Shown here in pieces: positions 27,551 to 38,494 of a DNA stretch of 64,000 nt. The translations under genes and the position numbers were made by a program. How positions within the stretch are numbered: position 1 is the stretch's first letter; the number at the start of each line of letters is the position of its first letter. A model generated the notes under the pieces. That model saw only the letters and a list, made by a program, of their open reading frames with translations. It was not told the origin of the DNA and did not search any database. Origin of the DNA: Pacificitalea manganoxidans (GTDB lineage: Bacteria; Pseudomonadota; Alphaproteobacteria; Rhodobacterales; Rhodobacteraceae); contig NZ_CP021404.1 of assembly GCF_002504165.1 (NCBI RefSeq), forward strand, positions 2,852,001 to 2,916,000, given 5' to 3'.

Positions 27551-28744
27551 GTGAACATCCATGAATACCAGGCGAAGGCGCTGCTTCGCGACTATGGCGC
27601 CCCGGTCTCTGATGGCCGTGTCGTCCTGAAGGCCGAAGACGCCAAGACCGCCGCCGGCGAAATGGACGGCCCGCTTTGGGTCGTTAAGGCGCAAATCCAC
27701 GCCGGTGGCCGCGGCAAGGGCTCCTTCAAGGAAGCCGACGCTGGCGAAAAAGGCGGTGTCCGCCTTGCCAAATCCGTCGAGGAAGCCGCCGAAGAAGCCA
27801 AGAAGATGCTGGGCCGCACGCTCGTCACGCATCAGACCGGCCCCGCAGGCAAACAAGTCAACCGGATCTACATCGAAGACGGTTCGGACATCGAGACTGA
27901 GCTTTACCTCGCGCTGCTGGTGGATCGCCAGACGTCGCGCATCTCGTTCGTGTGCTCCACCGAGGGCGGCATGGACATCGAGGAGGTCGCCGCGTCGACC
28001 CCTGAGAAAATCCTCAGCTTCTCCGTCGATCCGGCGACCGGCTACCAGCCGTTCCACGGCCGCCGCGTTGCCTTCTCGCTGGGTCTGACCGGCAAGCAGG
28101 TCAAGGAATGCGTGCGCCTGATGGGCATTCTCTACCAAGCCTTCGTCGAGAAGGACATGGAGATGCTGGAGATCAACCCGCTGATCGTCACCGACGAAGG
28201 GTCGCTCAAGGTTCTGGACGCCAAGGTCGGCTTTGACGGCAACGCGATCTACCGCCATGCCGATATCGCCGCCCTGCGCGACGAGACCGAGGAAGACCCC
28301 AAGGAACTCGCCGCATCCAAGTATGACCTGAACTACATCGCGCTCGACGGTGAGATCGGCTGCATGGTGAACGGCGCGGGCCTTGCCATGGCGACGATGG
28401 ACATCATCAAGCTGAAAGGCGCGGAGCCTGCCAACTTCCTCGATGTGGGCGGTGGCGCGACCAAGGAAAAGGTCACCGAGGCGTTCAAGATCATCACCTC
28501 GGACAAGAACGTCAAAGGTATCCTCGTCAACATCTTTGGCGGCATCATGCGCTGTGACGTCATCGCCGAGGGCGTGATCGCCGCGGTGAAGGAAGTCGGC
28601 CTGCAGGTTCCGCTGGTTGTCCGCCTCGAAGGCACCAATGTCGAGAAGGGCAAGGAAATCATCAGCAACAGCGGTCTGAACGTGATCGCCGCAGATGACC
28701 TGAGCGACGCCGCCGAGAAGATCGTGAAAGCGGTCAAAGGGTGA
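27551..28744 (+). CDS. sucC: succinyl-CoA synthetase (ADP-forming) subunit beta
   Basis: Substrate-level phosphorylation step of the TCA cycle with SucD. The 397 residues start [12 protein letters not shown] with a GTG codon. The ATP-grasp domain is N-terminal ([13 protein letters not shown] at about 38-50) and the CoA-ligase domain C-terminal ([28 protein letters not shown]). Length is standard. It is the first gene after the tandem TGTGATCACA sites and overlaps the next small gene by GTGA. Confidence 0.98.
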   Translation: MNIHEYQAKALLRDYGAPVSDGRVVLKAEDAKTAAGEMDGPLWVVKAQIHAGGRGKGSFKEADAGEKGGVRLAKSVEEAAEEAKKMLGRTLVTHQTGPAGKQVNRIYIEDGSDIETELYLALLVDRQTSRISFVCSTEGGMDIEEVAASTPEKILSFSVDPATGYQPFHGRRVAFSLGLTGKQVKECVRLMGILYQAFVEKDMEMLEINPLIVTDEGSLKVLDAKVGFDGNAIYRHADIAALRDETEEDPKELAASKYDLNYIALDGEIGCMVNGAGLAMATMDIIKLKGAEPANFLDVGGGATKEKVTEAFKIITSDKNVKGILVNIFGGIMRCDVIAEGVIAAVKEVGLQVPLVVRLEGTNVEKGKEIISNSGLNVIAADDLSDAAEKIVKAVKG

Positions 28745-29040
28745 GCCGTCAGCCCGGATACACGCCGTTTCTGGCCGGTCTTGCCATGGTGGGCCTCGGG
28801 CTTGCCGTGCGCCGGATCGCGCCTGAGACACTGACCCTGCCCGCGCCCGCGACGCGCCCCCGCTTGCGGGATGTGCGTCGGGGCCGGGACGCGGCCCGCG
28901 TGGCCCGTGACGGAATCGCAAGCGTCATGCCTGCGAACCTGACCGGCTCGCTGGGGCGCACGCTCATCATCATGGGCGCCGGGGTCTTGGCAATTCGGGC
29001 GCTTGACGAACTCGTGGATGACGACACCGCCCGCTATTGA
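28741..29040 (+). CDS. small membrane protein between sucC and sucD, hypothetical
   Basis: 99-residue basic protein with two hydrophobic segments (about 8-24 and 72-90) flanking an Arg-rich cytosolic part; the C-terminus is acidic ([11 protein letters not shown]). GTG start overlaps the sucC stop in GTGA, so it is likely cotranslated with sucC. I do not recognise a family. Its placement inside the succinyl-CoA synthetase operon is notable. Confidence 0.65.
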   Translation: MSRQPGYTPFLAGLAMVGLGLAVRRIAPETLTLPAPATRPRLRDVRRGRDAARVARDGIASVMPANLTGSLGRTLIIMGAGVLAIRALDELVDDDTARY

Positions 29041-29097
29041 CGCGCGGCTTTGTGGGGACGGCAAAGCCGGACCCGACGAAAAGGAAAGAATGAACCA

Positions 29098-29979
29098 ATG
29101 GCCATTCTCGTTGATGAAACGACAAAGGTGATCTGTCAGGGCCTGACCGGCTCGCAAGGCACCTTCCACACCGAACAGGCAATCGCCTACGGCACCCAGA
29201 TGGTGGGTGGCGTCACGCCGGGCAAAGGCGGGCAGACCCACCTTGACCTGCCGGTGTTCAACTCCTGCCACGAAGCGGTGGAAAAGACCGGCGCGAATGC
29301 GTCCGTGATCTACGTTCCGCCCCCCTTCGCGGCTGATTCGATCCTCGAAGCGATCGACGCCGAAATCCCGCTGATCTGCTGCATCACCGAGGGCATTCCC
29401 GTGCTCGACATGATGAAGGTGAAGCGCGCGCTGGAAACCTCGAACTCGATCCTGATCGGGCCGAACTGTCCCGGCGTGATCACCCCCGGCGCCTGTAAGA
29501 TCGGCATCATGCCCGGTCACATCCACAAGCGCGGCACCGTCGGCGTCGTGTCCCGTTCGGGCACGCTGACCTACGAGGCCGTCAAGCAGACCTCTGACAG
29601 CGGTCTGGGCCAGTCCACCGCCGTGGGCATCGGCGGCGATCCGATCAAGGGCTTCGAGCATATCGACGTGCTGGAGATGTTCCTTGCCGACGAAGAAACC
29701 GAATCCATCATCATGATCGGTGAAATCGGCGGCTCCGCCGAAGAAGAAGCGGCGCAGTTCCTTGCCGACGAAAAGAAGCGCGGCCGCTGGAAGCCGACCG
29801 CAGGCTTCATCGCCGGGCGCACCGCCCCTCCGGGTCGCCGCATGGGCCATGCCGGTGCGATCGTCGCCGGTGGCAAAGGCGGCGCCGAGGACAAGATCGA
29901 AGCGATGAAATCCGCTGGTATCGTTGTCGCTGAAAGCCCTGCGGGCCTTGGCGAAGCCGTGCTGAAGGCCATCGGGTGA
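29098..29979 (+). CDS. sucD: succinyl-CoA synthetase subunit alpha
   Basis: CoA-binding partner of SucC, 293 residues, with the phosphohistidine His251 in [12 protein letters not shown] and the CoA-site [13 protein letters not shown] (16-28). The start [10 protein letters not shown] at 29098 follows AAAAGGAAAG; an in-frame ATG at 29050 lies in the intergenic part. Forms the sucC-small gene-sucD unit. Confidence 0.98.
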   Translation: MAILVDETTKVICQGLTGSQGTFHTEQAIAYGTQMVGGVTPGKGGQTHLDLPVFNSCHEAVEKTGANASVIYVPPPFAADSILEAIDAEIPLICCITEGIPVLDMMKVKRALETSNSILIGPNCPGVITPGACKIGIMPGHIHKRGTVGVVSRSGTLTYEAVKQTSDSGLGQSTAVGIGGDPIKGFEHIDVLEMFLADEETESIIMIGEIGGSAEEEAAQFLADEKKRGRWKPTAGFIAGRTAPPGRRMGHAGAIVAGGKGGAEDKIEAMKSAGIVVAESPAGLGEAVLKAIG

Positions 29980-30372
29980 TATGGTTCGCTGCTCCGGTAT
30001 CGGCGCGGGCCGTCGCGCGGGCGGGATCATGGGGGACGTGCCTTGTGGCGCGGCCCCTGCCCGTTCGTGCGCGCGCCCGCTCCCGCACCGGGGCAGCCCC
30101 CAGCCCTATGGCTATCGCACCTTTTCCCGCGCGGCGTTTCGGCGCCGCGTGATCTTTGCCCGGACGACCGGTGCCGCGCCACTGCGCCCGGTTTCCACCC
30201 GCTCGCGCCGCCTTGGCGGGGAATTTACCGCGCCTTGCGCCGCAGCCTGCATTTCGCGCTCGCCTTGCGCGCGGTTTCGCCCTAGCTCCCGCCCCAATCC
30301 TGCCCGGCGCGTTCGCGTCGTGCGCCACACCGCCTGATCCGCACCCACGGTCTATCCCCCGAGAGGCCCCAA
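29980..30372. other. 393-bp interval between sucD and sucA without a supported gene
   Basis: Very GC-rich. One open frame (29981-30337) reads through but its product is Arg/Ala/Pro-rich and unlike a protein, so it is not called. No TGTGATCACA, TTAGCGCTAA or clear terminator is present. It probably holds the sucA promoter. Confidence 0.6.
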
Positions 30373-33336
30373 ATGACCGACCAAAGCCCCAACGACATCT
30401 TCCACGCCTCCAGCTTCATGCAGGGGCACAACGCCGAGTATCTCGAACAGCTTTACGCGAAATACGCCGCCGACCCGTCCACCGTGGACGAGGCATGGGC
30501 CGCGTTCTTCAAGGAGCTCGGCGATGCGGAGACAGAAGTGAAGGCCGAGGCCACCGGGCCCAGCTGGGCGCGCGCCGACTGGCCGCCGACCCCCGATGAC
30601 GATCTGTTTGGCGCGCTGACCGGCGAATGGTCCGCCCCGGTTGCCGAATCTAAGGCCGCCGCCGAGAAGATCCGCTCCAAGGCCGCCGAAAAAGGCGTCG
30701 AGGTCTCCGACGACGCCATCAAACGCGCCGTGCTGGATTCGATCCGCGCCCTGATGATCATTCGCGCCTACCGGATCCGGGGGCATTTGGTCGCTGACCT
30801 CGACCCGCTGGGCATGCGCGACCAGACCCCGCACCCGGAGCTTGATCCCAAATCCTACGGTTTTGCCGACGCCGATATGGATCGCCCGATCTTTATCGAC
30901 AACGTGCTGGGCCTGCAGGTCGCGTCGATGCGCCAGATCATGGGCATCGTGCAGCGGACCTATTGTGGCACCTTCGCGCTGCAATACATGCACATTTCCG
31001 ATCCCGAGCAGGCCGGTTGGCTGAAAGAGCGGATCGAAGGCTTCGACAAGGAAATCCGCTTCACCCGTGAGGGCCGCAAGGCGATCCTGAACAAGCTGGT
31101 GGAGGCCGAAGGCTTCGAGAAGTTCCTGCATGTGAAATACATGGGGACCAAGCGGTTCGGCCTTGATGGCGGCGAAGCGCTGATCCCGGCGATGGAGCAG
31201 ATCGTGAAGCGCGGCGGTGCGCTCGGCATCGAAGAGATCGTCTTTGGCATGCCGCATCGCGGCCGCCTGTCGGTGCTGGCGAACGTTCTGCAGAAGCCCT
31301 ATCGCGCGATTTTCAACGAATTTCAGGGCGGCAGCTTCAAGCCGGACGATGTGGACGGTTCGGGTGATGTGAAATACCACCTCGGCGCTTCGTCGGACCG
31401 GGATTTCGACGGCAACAGTGTGCACCTGTCGCTGACGGCGAACCCGTCGCACCTTGAAGCCGTGAACCCCGTCGTGTTGGGCAAGGTCCGCGCAAAGCAG
31501 GCGCAGTTGAACGACCCCGACCGCAAGAAAGTCCTATCGGTTCTGCTGCACGGCGATGCCGCGTTTGCAGGTCAGGGCGTCGTGGCCGAATGTTTCGGCC
31601 TGTCGGGCCTGATCGGGCACCGCACCGGCGGCACGATCCATATCGTCGTGAACAACCAGATCGGCTTTACCACCGCGCCGCATTATTCGCGGTCCTCGCC
31701 CTACCCGACCGACATCGCGTTGATGGTCGAGGCGCCGATTTTCCACGTCAATGGCGACGACCCGGAAGCGGTCGTGCACGCCGCAAAGGTCGCGACCGAG
31801 TTCCGCCAGAAATTCGGCAAGGACGTGGTGATCGATATCTTCTGCTACCGCCGCTTCGGTCACAACGAAGGCGACGAGCCGATGTTCACCAACCCGGTGA
31901 TGTATAAGAGCATCAAGCAGCATAAGACCACGCTCAGCCTGTATACCGAACGGCTAATCAAGGACGGGCTGATCCCCGAGGGCGAGATCGAGGACATGAA
32001 GGCCTCGTTCCAGTCGATGCTGAACGACGAATTCGAAGCCGGTAAAGACTACAAACCCAACAAGGCCGACTGGCTGGACGGGCGCTGGTCCGGGCTCGAC
32101 AAAGAGAACGAAGACTACCAGCGTGGCCAGACCGCGATTTCGACCGATACGATGGCCGAACTTGGCCGGGCGCTGACCACCGCGCCTGAAGGGTTCCCGG
32201 TGCACCGCACGGTGACCCGCCTGCTGGAAGCCAAGGCCAAGATGTTCGAGACCGGCGAAAACTTCGACTGGGCGACGGGTGAGGCGCTGGCGTTTGGCTC
32301 GTTGCTGACCGAAGGCTACCCGGTCCGCCTGTCGGGTCAGGATTCGACCCGCGGCACGTTCTCCCAGCGGCACTCGGCCCTGATCAATCAGGAAACCGAG
32401 GAGCGCTATTACCCGCTCAACAACATCCGCGACGGTCAGTCCCGTTACGAAGTGATCGACTCGATGCTGTCGGAATACGCGGTGCTGGGCTTCGAGTATG
32501 GCTACTCGCTGGCCGAACCCAACACGCTGGTGATGTGGGAAGCCCAGTTCGGCGATTTTGCCAACGGCGCGCAGATCATGTTCGACCAGTTCATCAGCTC
32601 CGGCGAAAGCAAATGGCTGCGGATGTCGGGTCTCGTGATGCTGCTGCCGCATGGCTACGAAGGTCAGGGCCCGGAGCATTCCTCGGCCCGTCTGGAGCGG
32701 TTCTTGCAGATGTGTGGTGGCGATAACTGGATCGTGGCGAACTGCTCGACCCCGGCCAACTATTTCCACATCCTGCGCCGTCAGCTGCACCGCTCCTACC
32801 GTAAGCCGCTGGTCCTGATGACGCCGAAATCCCTGCTGCGGCACAAATTGGCCGTGTCGAAAGCTGAGGATTTCACCGAAGGTTCGTCCTTCCACCGGGT
32901 GCTGTGGGACGATGCCGAAAAGGGTCTGTCGGACACGACCCTCGCCGCCGATGACAAGATCAAGCGCGTGGTGATGTGTTCGGGCAAGGTCTACTACGAC
33001 CTGCTGGAAGAGCGCGACGCGCGCGGCATCGATGACGTCTATCTGCTGCGGATCGAGCAGTTCTATCCCTTCCCGGCGATCTCGCTGGTCAAGGAGCTGG
33101 AGCGCTTCCCGCAAGCGGAAATGGTTTGGTGTCAGGAAGAGCCCAAGAACCAGGGCGCCTGGACCTTCATCGAGCCGAATATCGAATGGGTTCTGTCGCG
33201 CATCGACGCGCAGCATAAACGCCCCGTCTATGTCGGCCGCGCGGCCTCCGCGTCGCCTGCGACCGGCCTCGCAAGCCAGCACAAAGCACAGCAAGAGGCG
33301 CTCGTGAACGAAGCGCTGACCATCGAAGGGAACTGA
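30373..33336 (+). CDS. sucA: 2-oxoglutarate dehydrogenase E1 component
   Basis: Thiamine-diphosphate-dependent decarboxylase of the 2-oxoglutarate dehydrogenase complex, 987 residues. The N-terminal segment [18 protein letters not shown] is the E1o peripheral helix. The ThDP fold follows with [15 protein letters not shown] (about 288-302), GDAAFAGQG and the NNQIGFTT metal/ThDP part. The C-terminal transketolase-like half has the [18 protein letters not shown] loop. Followed after 5 bp by sucB, so the two are cotranscribed. Confidence 0.98.
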   Translation: MTDQSPNDIFHASSFMQGHNAEYLEQLYAKYAADPSTVDEAWAAFFKELGDAETEVKAEATGPSWARADWPPTPDDDLFGALTGEWSAPVAESKAAAEKIRSKAAEKGVEVSDDAIKRAVLDSIRALMIIRAYRIRGHLVADLDPLGMRDQTPHPELDPKSYGFADADMDRPIFIDNVLGLQVASMRQIMGIVQRTYCGTFALQYMHISDPEQAGWLKERIEGFDKEIRFTREGRKAILNKLVEAEGFEKFLHVKYMGTKRFGLDGGEALIPAMEQIVKRGGALGIEEIVFGMPHRGRLSVLANVLQKPYRAIFNEFQGGSFKPDDVDGSGDVKYHLGASSDRDFDGNSVHLSLTANPSHLEAVNPVVLGKVRAKQAQLNDPDRKKVLSVLLHGDAAFAGQGVVAECFGLSGLIGHRTGGTIHIVVNNQIGFTTAPHYSRSSPYPTDIALMVEAPIFHVNGDDPEAVVHAAKVATEFRQKFGKDVVIDIFCYRRFGHNEGDEPMFTNPVMYKSIKQHKTTLSLYTERLIKDGLIPEGEIEDMKASFQSMLNDEFEAGKDYKPNKADWLDGRWSGLDKENEDYQRGQTAISTDTMAELGRALTTAPEGFPVHRTVTRLLEAKAKMFETGENFDWATGEALAFGSLLTEGYPVRLSGQDSTRGTFSQRHSALINQETEERYYPLNNIRDGQSRYEVIDSMLSEYAVLGFEYGYSLAEPNTLVMWEAQFGDFANGAQIMFDQFISSGESKWLRMSGLVMLLPHGYEGQGPEHSSARLERFLQMCGGDNWIVANCSTPANYFHILRRQLHRSYRKPLVLMTPKSLLRHKLAVSKAEDFTEGSSFHRVLWDDAEKGLSDTTLAADDKIKRVVMCSGKVYYDLLEERDARGIDDVYLLRIEQFYPFPAISLVKELERFPQAEMVWCQEEPKNQGAWTFIEPNIEWVLSRIDAQHKRPVYVGRAASASPATGLASQHKAQQEALVNEALTIEGN

Positions 33337-33341
33337 AACAG

Positions 33342-34895
33342 ATGTCTACCGAAGTCCGCGTCCCCACCCTGGGCGAAAGCGTTACCGAGGCAACCGTCGC
33401 AACCTGGTTCAAGAAGCCGGGCGACACCGTCGCGGTCGATGAGATGCTGTGCGAGTTGGAAACCGACAAGGTGACCGTCGAAGTGCCATCCCCCGTCAGC
33501 GGCGTGCTGGGCGAGATCGTCGCCGCCGAAGGCGACACCGTCGGCGTTGACGCGCTGCTGGCCACCGTCGCCGAAGAAGGCAACGCCGGCCCCGAAGAAA
33601 CCAAGCCGCGCCACACCGGCGCCGCCGAACGCACCGAAGAAGGCCGCGACGACGCGCCCGTCTCCGGCGTTGATGACGCCGGCGGTGCTGCCGTCGACGT
33701 GATGGTGCCGACGCTGGGTGAATCGGTGACCGAAGCGACCGTTTCGACGTGGTTCAAGAAGGTCGGCGATACCGTCGCGCAGGACGAAATGCTGTGCGAA
33801 CTGGAAACCGACAAGGTGTCGGTCGAGGTTCCCGCCCCGGCCTCCGGCACCCTGACCGAGATCGTCGCCGAGGAAGGCGCCACGGTCGAGGCCAGCGGCA
33901 AACTGGCTGTGATCTCCTCCGGCTCCGGGGCTACTGCAGCGCCGAAGACCGAGACCGCGCCCGCTGCCAATTCCGGCTCCGACGCCAAGACCGGCGGCGA
34001 TGTCGAAGATGCGCCCTCCGCCAAGAAGCTGATGGCGGAAAAAGGCGTCGATGCCAGCGCCGTCACCGGCACCGGTCGCGATGGCCGCATTATGAAAGAG
34101 GACGTGCAGAAGGCGCTTGCCGCTGGCACCACCGCCGCCGCGGCCGCACCGGCGGCGAAATCCGCGCCCCGTGCGCCGTCGACCGCCGAGGATGCCGCGC
34201 GCGAAGAGCGGGTCAAGATGACCAAGCTGCGCCAGACCATCGCCAAGCGCCTGAAGGAAAGCCAGAACACTGCCGCGATGCTGACCACCTATAACGAGGT
34301 GGACATGACCGAGGTCATGGCGCTGCGGAAGGAATACAAAGAACTTTTCGAGAAGAAGCACGGCGCGCGTCTGGGCTTCATGTCCTTCTTCACCAAGGCC
34401 TGCTGCCACGCGCTGAAGGAAGTCCCCGAGGTGAACGCCGAGATCGACGGCACCGACGTGGTCTACAAGAACTTCGTGCATATGGGCATCGCCGCCGGCA
34501 CCCCGCAGGGTCTGGTCGTTCCGGTGATCCGCGATGTCGATCAGATGTCGTTCGCCGAGATCGAGCTGGCGATCGCCGAAAAGGGCAAGCGCGCCCGTGA
34601 CGGCAAGCTCAGCATGGCCGAGATGCAGGGCGGCACCTTCACCATCTCCAACGGGGGTGTCTACGGCTCGCTGATGTCTTCGCCGATCCTGAACCCGCCG
34701 CAGTCGGGTATCCTCGGCATGCACAAGATCCAGGACCGGCCGATGGTCGTGAACGGCGAGATCAAGATCCGCCCGATGATGTATCTGGCCCTGAGCTACG
34801 ATCACCGCATCGTCGACGGCAAAGGCGCTGTGACCTTCCTCGTGCGGGTCAAGGAAGCGCTGGAAGATCCGCGCCGCCTGCTGATGGATCTCTGA
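33342..34895 (+). CDS. sucB: dihydrolipoyllysine succinyltransferase (E2) with two lipoyl domains
   Basis: Core of the 2-oxoglutarate dehydrogenase complex, transferring succinyl groups to CoA. The 517-residue protein has two lipoyl domains with ETDKV lipoylation sites at Lys43 and Lys158. A linker follows, then a peripheral subunit-binding domain (about 224-259), an Ala-rich linker and the acyltransferase domain ending HRIVDG (His488, Asp492), the catalytic HxxxDG. Usual E2o proteins have one lipoyl domain and about 400 residues. The two domains are closely similar and probably arose by duplication. Confidence 0.97.
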   Translation: MSTEVRVPTLGESVTEATVATWFKKPGDTVAVDEMLCELETDKVTVEVPSPVSGVLGEIVAAEGDTVGVDALLATVAEEGNAGPEETKPRHTGAAERTEEGRDDAPVSGVDDAGGAAVDVMVPTLGESVTEATVSTWFKKVGDTVAQDEMLCELETDKVSVEVPAPASGTLTEIVAEEGATVEASGKLAVISSGSGATAAPKTETAPAANSGSDAKTGGDVEDAPSAKKLMAEKGVDASAVTGTGRDGRIMKEDVQKALAAGTTAAAAAPAAKSAPRAPSTAEDAAREERVKMTKLRQTIAKRLKESQNTAAMLTTYNEVDMTEVMALRKEYKELFEKKHGARLGFMSFFTKACCHALKEVPEVNAEIDGTDVVYKNFVHMGIAAGTPQGLVVPVIRDVDQMSFAEIELAIAEKGKRARDGKLSMAEMQGGTFTISNGGVYGSLMSSPILNPPQSGILGMHKIQDRPMVVNGEIKIRPMMYLALSYDHRIVDGKGAVTFLVRVKEALEDPRRLLMDL

Positions 34896-34947
34896 TCCCC
34901 GGAGCATCGACGTGATGGACGTGTTTTCCTTTCCGATCTGCCAACTG

Positions 34948-34967
34948 CACGGGGCTTCGGCCCCGTG
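34948..34967. other. strong hairpin between sucB and the downstream small gene
   Basis: CACGGGGC, loop TTCG, GCCCCGTG: an 8-bp perfect stem with a stable tetraloop, 52 bp after the sucB stop. No T-run follows, so it may stabilise or attenuate the sucAB message rather than end it. Confidence 0.5.
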
Positions 34968-35098
34968 GTTGGCCGATGACAAAGGGCAGGCACGGCATAT
35001 CTGTCACGGCACGCTCCCCTGTCGCATGGCGCTGCCCGCCCTAGATCACCGGGCAGCGCCGCCCTCGCGCGGCTTTACCGTCACGGGAGGAATGACCG

Positions 35099-35365
35099 AT
35101 GTCCCTGCAACTTCTTTGCCGCTACCAGCCGACCGACCGCGAAGCGTGGCGGCAGGTGTTCGACAGCGATGCCGAACCCCGCGCGCGCGCCGGGCTGACC
35201 CTGCTGCAACTGTGGAACGAAACCGAGGGCAGCGGCGTCTGGTGTCTGTTCGAGGTGGCCGACCGGGACCGTGCGCAAACATGGCTCGACGGGCCGCAGT
35301 ATCGCCAAGCGCTGGCGCAGGCCGGTGTTTCAGCGGACAGCGCGCGCTTCGTGCGGACCGCATGA
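35099..35365 (+). CDS. small hypothetical protein
   Basis: 88-residue protein, MSLQLLCRY at the start, with GSGVWCLFEVADRDRAQTWLDGPQ in the middle, which resembles the ferredoxin-like fold of small stress/quinol-type monooxygenase-like proteins; I do not recognise the family. GGAGGAATGACCG precedes the ATG. It lies between sucB and a MAPEG gene in the suc-lpd cluster. Confidence 0.65.
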   Translation: MSLQLLCRYQPTDREAWRQVFDSDAEPRARAGLTLLQLWNETEGSGVWCLFEVADRDRAQTWLDGPQYRQALAQAGVSADSARFVRTA

Positions 35366-35395
35366 CCCCCCGCCCCCCTGCTGCGGAGCCCCGCC

Positions 35396-35791
35396 ATGAC
35401 CGCTGAGCTAACGGTATTGGCGCTGGCGGGCTTGTTGCAGGGCCTTCAGTTCATGCTGATGGCCGTGCCCGCCAATCTGGAATTGGGCTCGGGCTATACC
35501 ACCTCTGCGCGCGACCGACCGCCGTCGCGCGAGATGTCTGCGCTGACCGGGCGTTTGCATCGCGCGCTCACCAACCATTTCGAGGGGCTGACCCTATTCG
35601 CCCCGGCGGCGCTGCTGATTGGCCTGACCGGGCAATCGACGGCGCTGACCGCCGTGCTGGCATGGACCTACCTGCTGGCGCGCGCGCTTTACATTCCCGC
35701 ATATGCCTATGGCTGGCGGCCTTGGCGCAGCGCCATCTGGGGCGTAGGCTTCACCGCCACGATGGCGCTTTATCTGCTGGCGCTGCTGTGA
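35396..35791 (+). CDS. MAPEG family membrane protein
   Basis: 131-residue protein with four transmembrane helices (about 4-22, 62-80, 84-102, 110-130). The cytosolic loop RLHRALTNHFEGLTLFAPAALL has the conserved Asn/Glu of the MAPEG family (glutathione- or eicosanoid-linked microsomal-type enzymes). The bacterial function is unknown. Located between sucB and lpd in the same direction, probably cotranscribed. Confidence 0.82.
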   Translation: MTAELTVLALAGLLQGLQFMLMAVPANLELGSGYTTSARDRPPSREMSALTGRLHRALTNHFEGLTLFAPAALLIGLTGQSTALTAVLAWTYLLARALYIPAYAYGWRPWRSAIWGVGFTATMALYLLALL

Positions 35792-35882
35792 TGGCTGCGA
35801 CCTGCCGCACATACTCACTCGGGCCGCGCCCCTCCCGCGCGATGCCCGACAACCTTTGAAGAGACCAGGAAGGACCAGATGA

Positions 35883-37277
35883 ATGGCAAGCTATGATGTG
35901 ATCGTGATCGGCTCCGGCCCCGGCGGCTATGTCTGCGCGATCCGTTGCGCGCAGCTCGGCCTCAAGACCGCCTGCGTCGAGGGCCGCGAGACACTCGGCG
36001 GCACCTGCCTGAACGTGGGCTGCATCCCGTCGAAGGCGCTGCTGCATGCCAGCCACCAACTGCACGAGGCGGAGCATAACTTCGCCAAGATGGGCCTGAA
36101 GGGCAAATCCCCGTCGGTCGATTGGAAGCAGATGCTGGCCTATAAAGACGACGTGATCGGCCAGAATACCAAAGGCATCGAATTCCTGTTCAAGAAGAAC
36201 AAGATCGATTGGCTCAAGGGCTGGGGCTCGATCCCCGAGGCGGGTAAGGTTAAGGTCGGCGATGAGGTCCACGAGGCGAAGCATATCGTGATCGCATCCG
36301 GTTCCGAGGCCGCGTCTGTCCCCGGTGCCGAAGTGACGATCGACGAAAAGACCGTCGTGACCTCCACCGGCGCGCTGGAACTGCCCAAGGTGCCGAAGAG
36401 CATGATCGTCATCGGCGGTGGCGTGATCGGGCTGGAAATGGGCTCCGTCTATTCCCGTCTGGGCTCCGAGGTGACGGTGATCGAGTATCTCGACCAGATC
36501 ACTCCGGGCGTTGATATGGAAGTCTCGCGCAACTTCCAGAAGATCCTGAAAAAGCAGGGCATCAACTTCATCACCGGCGCAGGCGTGTCGAAGGTCGAAA
36601 CCTCCGGCGGCAAGGCGACCGTGCATTACACCCTGCGCAAGGACGACAGCGAGGCGAGCCTCGACGCCGACGTGGTGCTGGTCGCCACCGGGCGCAAGCC
36701 GTTCACCGACGGGCTGGGGCTGGACGCCCTCGGCGTGGAACTGACCAAACGCGGCCAGATCGCCACCGACAAAGGCTGGCAAACCAACGTCAAAGGCATC
36801 TACGCCATCGGTGATGCGATCACCGGCCCGATGCTCGCCCATAAGGCCGAGGATGAGGGCATGGCCGTCGCCGAAGAAATCGCGGGCAAGCATGGCCATG
36901 TGAACTACGGCGTCATTCCCGGCGTGATCTATACCCACCCCGAGGTCGCCTTCGTCGGTCAGACCGAGGAGCTGCTGAAGGACGAAGGCCGCGCCTATAA
37001 GGTCGGCAAGTTTTCCTTCATGGGCAATGGCCGGGCCAAGGCCGTGTTCGCCGCCGATGGTTTCGTCAAGATCCTTGCGGATAAGGACACCGACCGCATC
37101 CTCGGCGCTCATATCATCGGCCCCGGCGCGGGCGATCTGATCCATGAGGTCTGCGTGGCGATGGAGTTTGGCGCGTCCGCGCAGGATCTCGCCCTGACCT
37201 GTCACGCTCATCCGACCTTCTCCGAAGCTGTGCGCGAAGCGGCGCTGGCCTGCGGCGACGGTGCGATCCACGCCTGA
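35883..37277 (+). CDS. lpd: dihydrolipoyl dehydrogenase (E3)
   Basis: FAD enzyme reoxidising the dihydrolipoyl groups of SucB. In 464 residues the redox-active disulfide is Cys42/Cys47 in [23 protein letters not shown] binds FAD and [12 protein letters not shown] binds NAD. The catalytic His-Glu pair is in [14 protein letters not shown] at the C-terminus. Its location in the suc cluster suggests it serves the 2-oxoglutarate complex. Ends with a strong terminator. Confidence 0.98.
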   Translation: MASYDVIVIGSGPGGYVCAIRCAQLGLKTACVEGRETLGGTCLNVGCIPSKALLHASHQLHEAEHNFAKMGLKGKSPSVDWKQMLAYKDDVIGQNTKGIEFLFKKNKIDWLKGWGSIPEAGKVKVGDEVHEAKHIVIASGSEAASVPGAEVTIDEKTVVTSTGALELPKVPKSMIVIGGGVIGLEMGSVYSRLGSEVTVIEYLDQITPGVDMEVSRNFQKILKKQGINFITGAGVSKVETSGGKATVHYTLRKDDSEASLDADVVLVATGRKPFTDGLGLDALGVELTKRGQIATDKGWQTNVKGIYAIGDAITGPMLAHKAEDEGMAVAEEIAGKHGHVNYGVIPGVIYTHPEVAFVGQTEELLKDEGRAYKVGKFSFMGNGRAKAVFAADGFVKILADKDTDRILGAHIIGPGAGDLIHEVCVAMEFGASAQDLALTCHAHPTFSEAVREAALACGDGAIHA

Positions 37278-37301
37278 TCGCAATTCAGTCGAGCCTGATT
37301 G

Positions 37302-37331
37302 AAAACGGAGCCTTCGGGCTCCGTTTTTTTA
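37302..37331 (+). terminator. lpd terminator
   Basis: AACGGAGCC (37304-37312), loop TTCG, GGCTCCGTT (37317-37325), then a T7 run. Confidence 0.95.
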
Positions 37332-37480
37332 TGCGTGGCCGCTCCCCCGCGCCGGGACGGAACCACGCGGTGCGCCACCGCAATTTGCCGAAATTGGCCA
37401 TGCCTGTGCCTTAATTCCTTCGCGTTTTGCCATCAACTTTAACGAGAAGGGGCCAAAGACGCCCTATGAAGGACAGCAGT

Positions 37481-38494
37481 ATGAAGCTTGTGACAGTGAT
37501 GGCGGCAGGCCTGTTGGCTGTCGTCGCCCAGACGGAGGACGCCAGAGCGCGCGCGCTCCTGCCGGAGATACGGGAGCTGACATTCGTCAGCGCCACACAG
37601 ATGCTCGACGCGGCGCAGCAGCCGCTGGTCTTGTGCCATATGACGCGGAAGTCCCATGTGCTGGGGCTGGGCATGTGGCGCAGTTCGGTCGGCTATGTGC
37701 TGTCGCGCGACAATTGCCGCACGCCGTCCTCGACCTCGCTTCTCAATCCGTCCGAAATTTTGTCGATGCGCCAAGCGGGGCTGCTGCCTGACGCCGTGAA
37801 ACTGGTGCCCAACTTGTCCCGCATGGACCGGCTGACCGGGTTCTTGCTGCCATTGCTCGCGCTGGCCTCCGCAGGGGCTGGCGCGTGGTGGCGGCTGCGT
37901 GGCGGGCCGGGTCATACCCCCACCGCAGAAGAAGAGGACACGGCGCGGCAAGCAAAGGAATCGATGTCAGCCAGCGGCTTTCAGTCCCGGCTCATTGATG
38001 TGATGTGTCAGGCGGCTTGCGCCAAGGAGCAGCGCCTGTCCCCCGCCAAATGCCATGCCATCGCCCGGATCGCGACCGCCCTCACCGACACGCCTGTCGT
38101 GCCCGAGCGGATCACCCGCAAATACGGCTTGGCCATTCGCCGGGTGCCCCTAGACCACCTGCGCCGGTTCGGCGACGGCATGTCCCGCGCCCAGCGCCGG
38201 GTTCTGCTGAGCGGCGCGATTCTGGTGACGGAGTTTCGCGGTGGCGCCCGGCGCGAAGCCGAGGCGCAATTTGTCCTGACGCTTGGCACCGCCTTTGGCC
38301 TGACCGAAGACGAAGTGCGGGCCTGCCGCCGGAACGCAACCGCCCTCGCCGCCCGGATTGGACCGCTGGCGCGGGAAAATACCGTGCCGCCCTTGGCCGC
38401 GCCCACGCCCGTGCATCAGGTGCGCCGCGCCCTGACCCGCCCGACAGACCCAACAGCCGAGATCACGCCGCCAGCAGCTTCAGCCCCTGTGTGA
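37481..38494 (+). CDS. membrane-anchored protein with a cytosolic TerB-like region, hypothetical
   Basis: 337-residue protein: signal or anchor segment (1-24), an extracytoplasmic part with three cysteines (52, 79 and a nearby region), a transmembrane helix (about 118-137), then a cytosolic region (140-337). The cytosolic region is helix-rich and resembles TerB/DUF533-type modules (repeats of charged helices with AKCHAIARIATAL and MSRAQRRVLLSGAILV). The start MKLVTV is picked because AAGGA lies 8 bp upstream. Function is not known; the TerB resemblance is tentative. Its 3' end overlaps the 3' end of the convergent GntR gene by 32 bp. Confidence 0.55.
   Translation: MKLVTVMAAGLLAVVAQTEDARARALLPEIRELTFVSATQMLDAAQQPLVLCHMTRKSHVLGLGMWRSSVGYVLSRDNCRTPSSTSLLNPSEILSMRQAGLLPDAVKLVPNLSRMDRLTGFLLPLLALASAGAGAWWRLRGGPGHTPTAEEEDTARQAKESMSASGFQSRLIDVMCQAACAKEQRLSPAKCHAIARIATALTDTPVVPERITRKYGLAIRRVPLDHLRRFGDGMSRAQRRVLLSGAILVTEFRGGARREAEAQFVLTLGTAFGLTEDEVRACRRNATALAARIGPLARENTVPPLAAPTPVHQVRRALTRPTDPTAEITPPAASAPV

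Noticed and set aside
29981-30337. Open frame between sucD and sucA
   Set aside because: Product is Arg/Ala/Pro-rich without structure and there is no ribosome site; typical of GC-rich noncoding DNA.
34912-35406. 164-codon frame after sucB
   Set aside because: It overlaps the better supported 88-residue gene in another frame and covers a strong hairpin; product is low-complexity.
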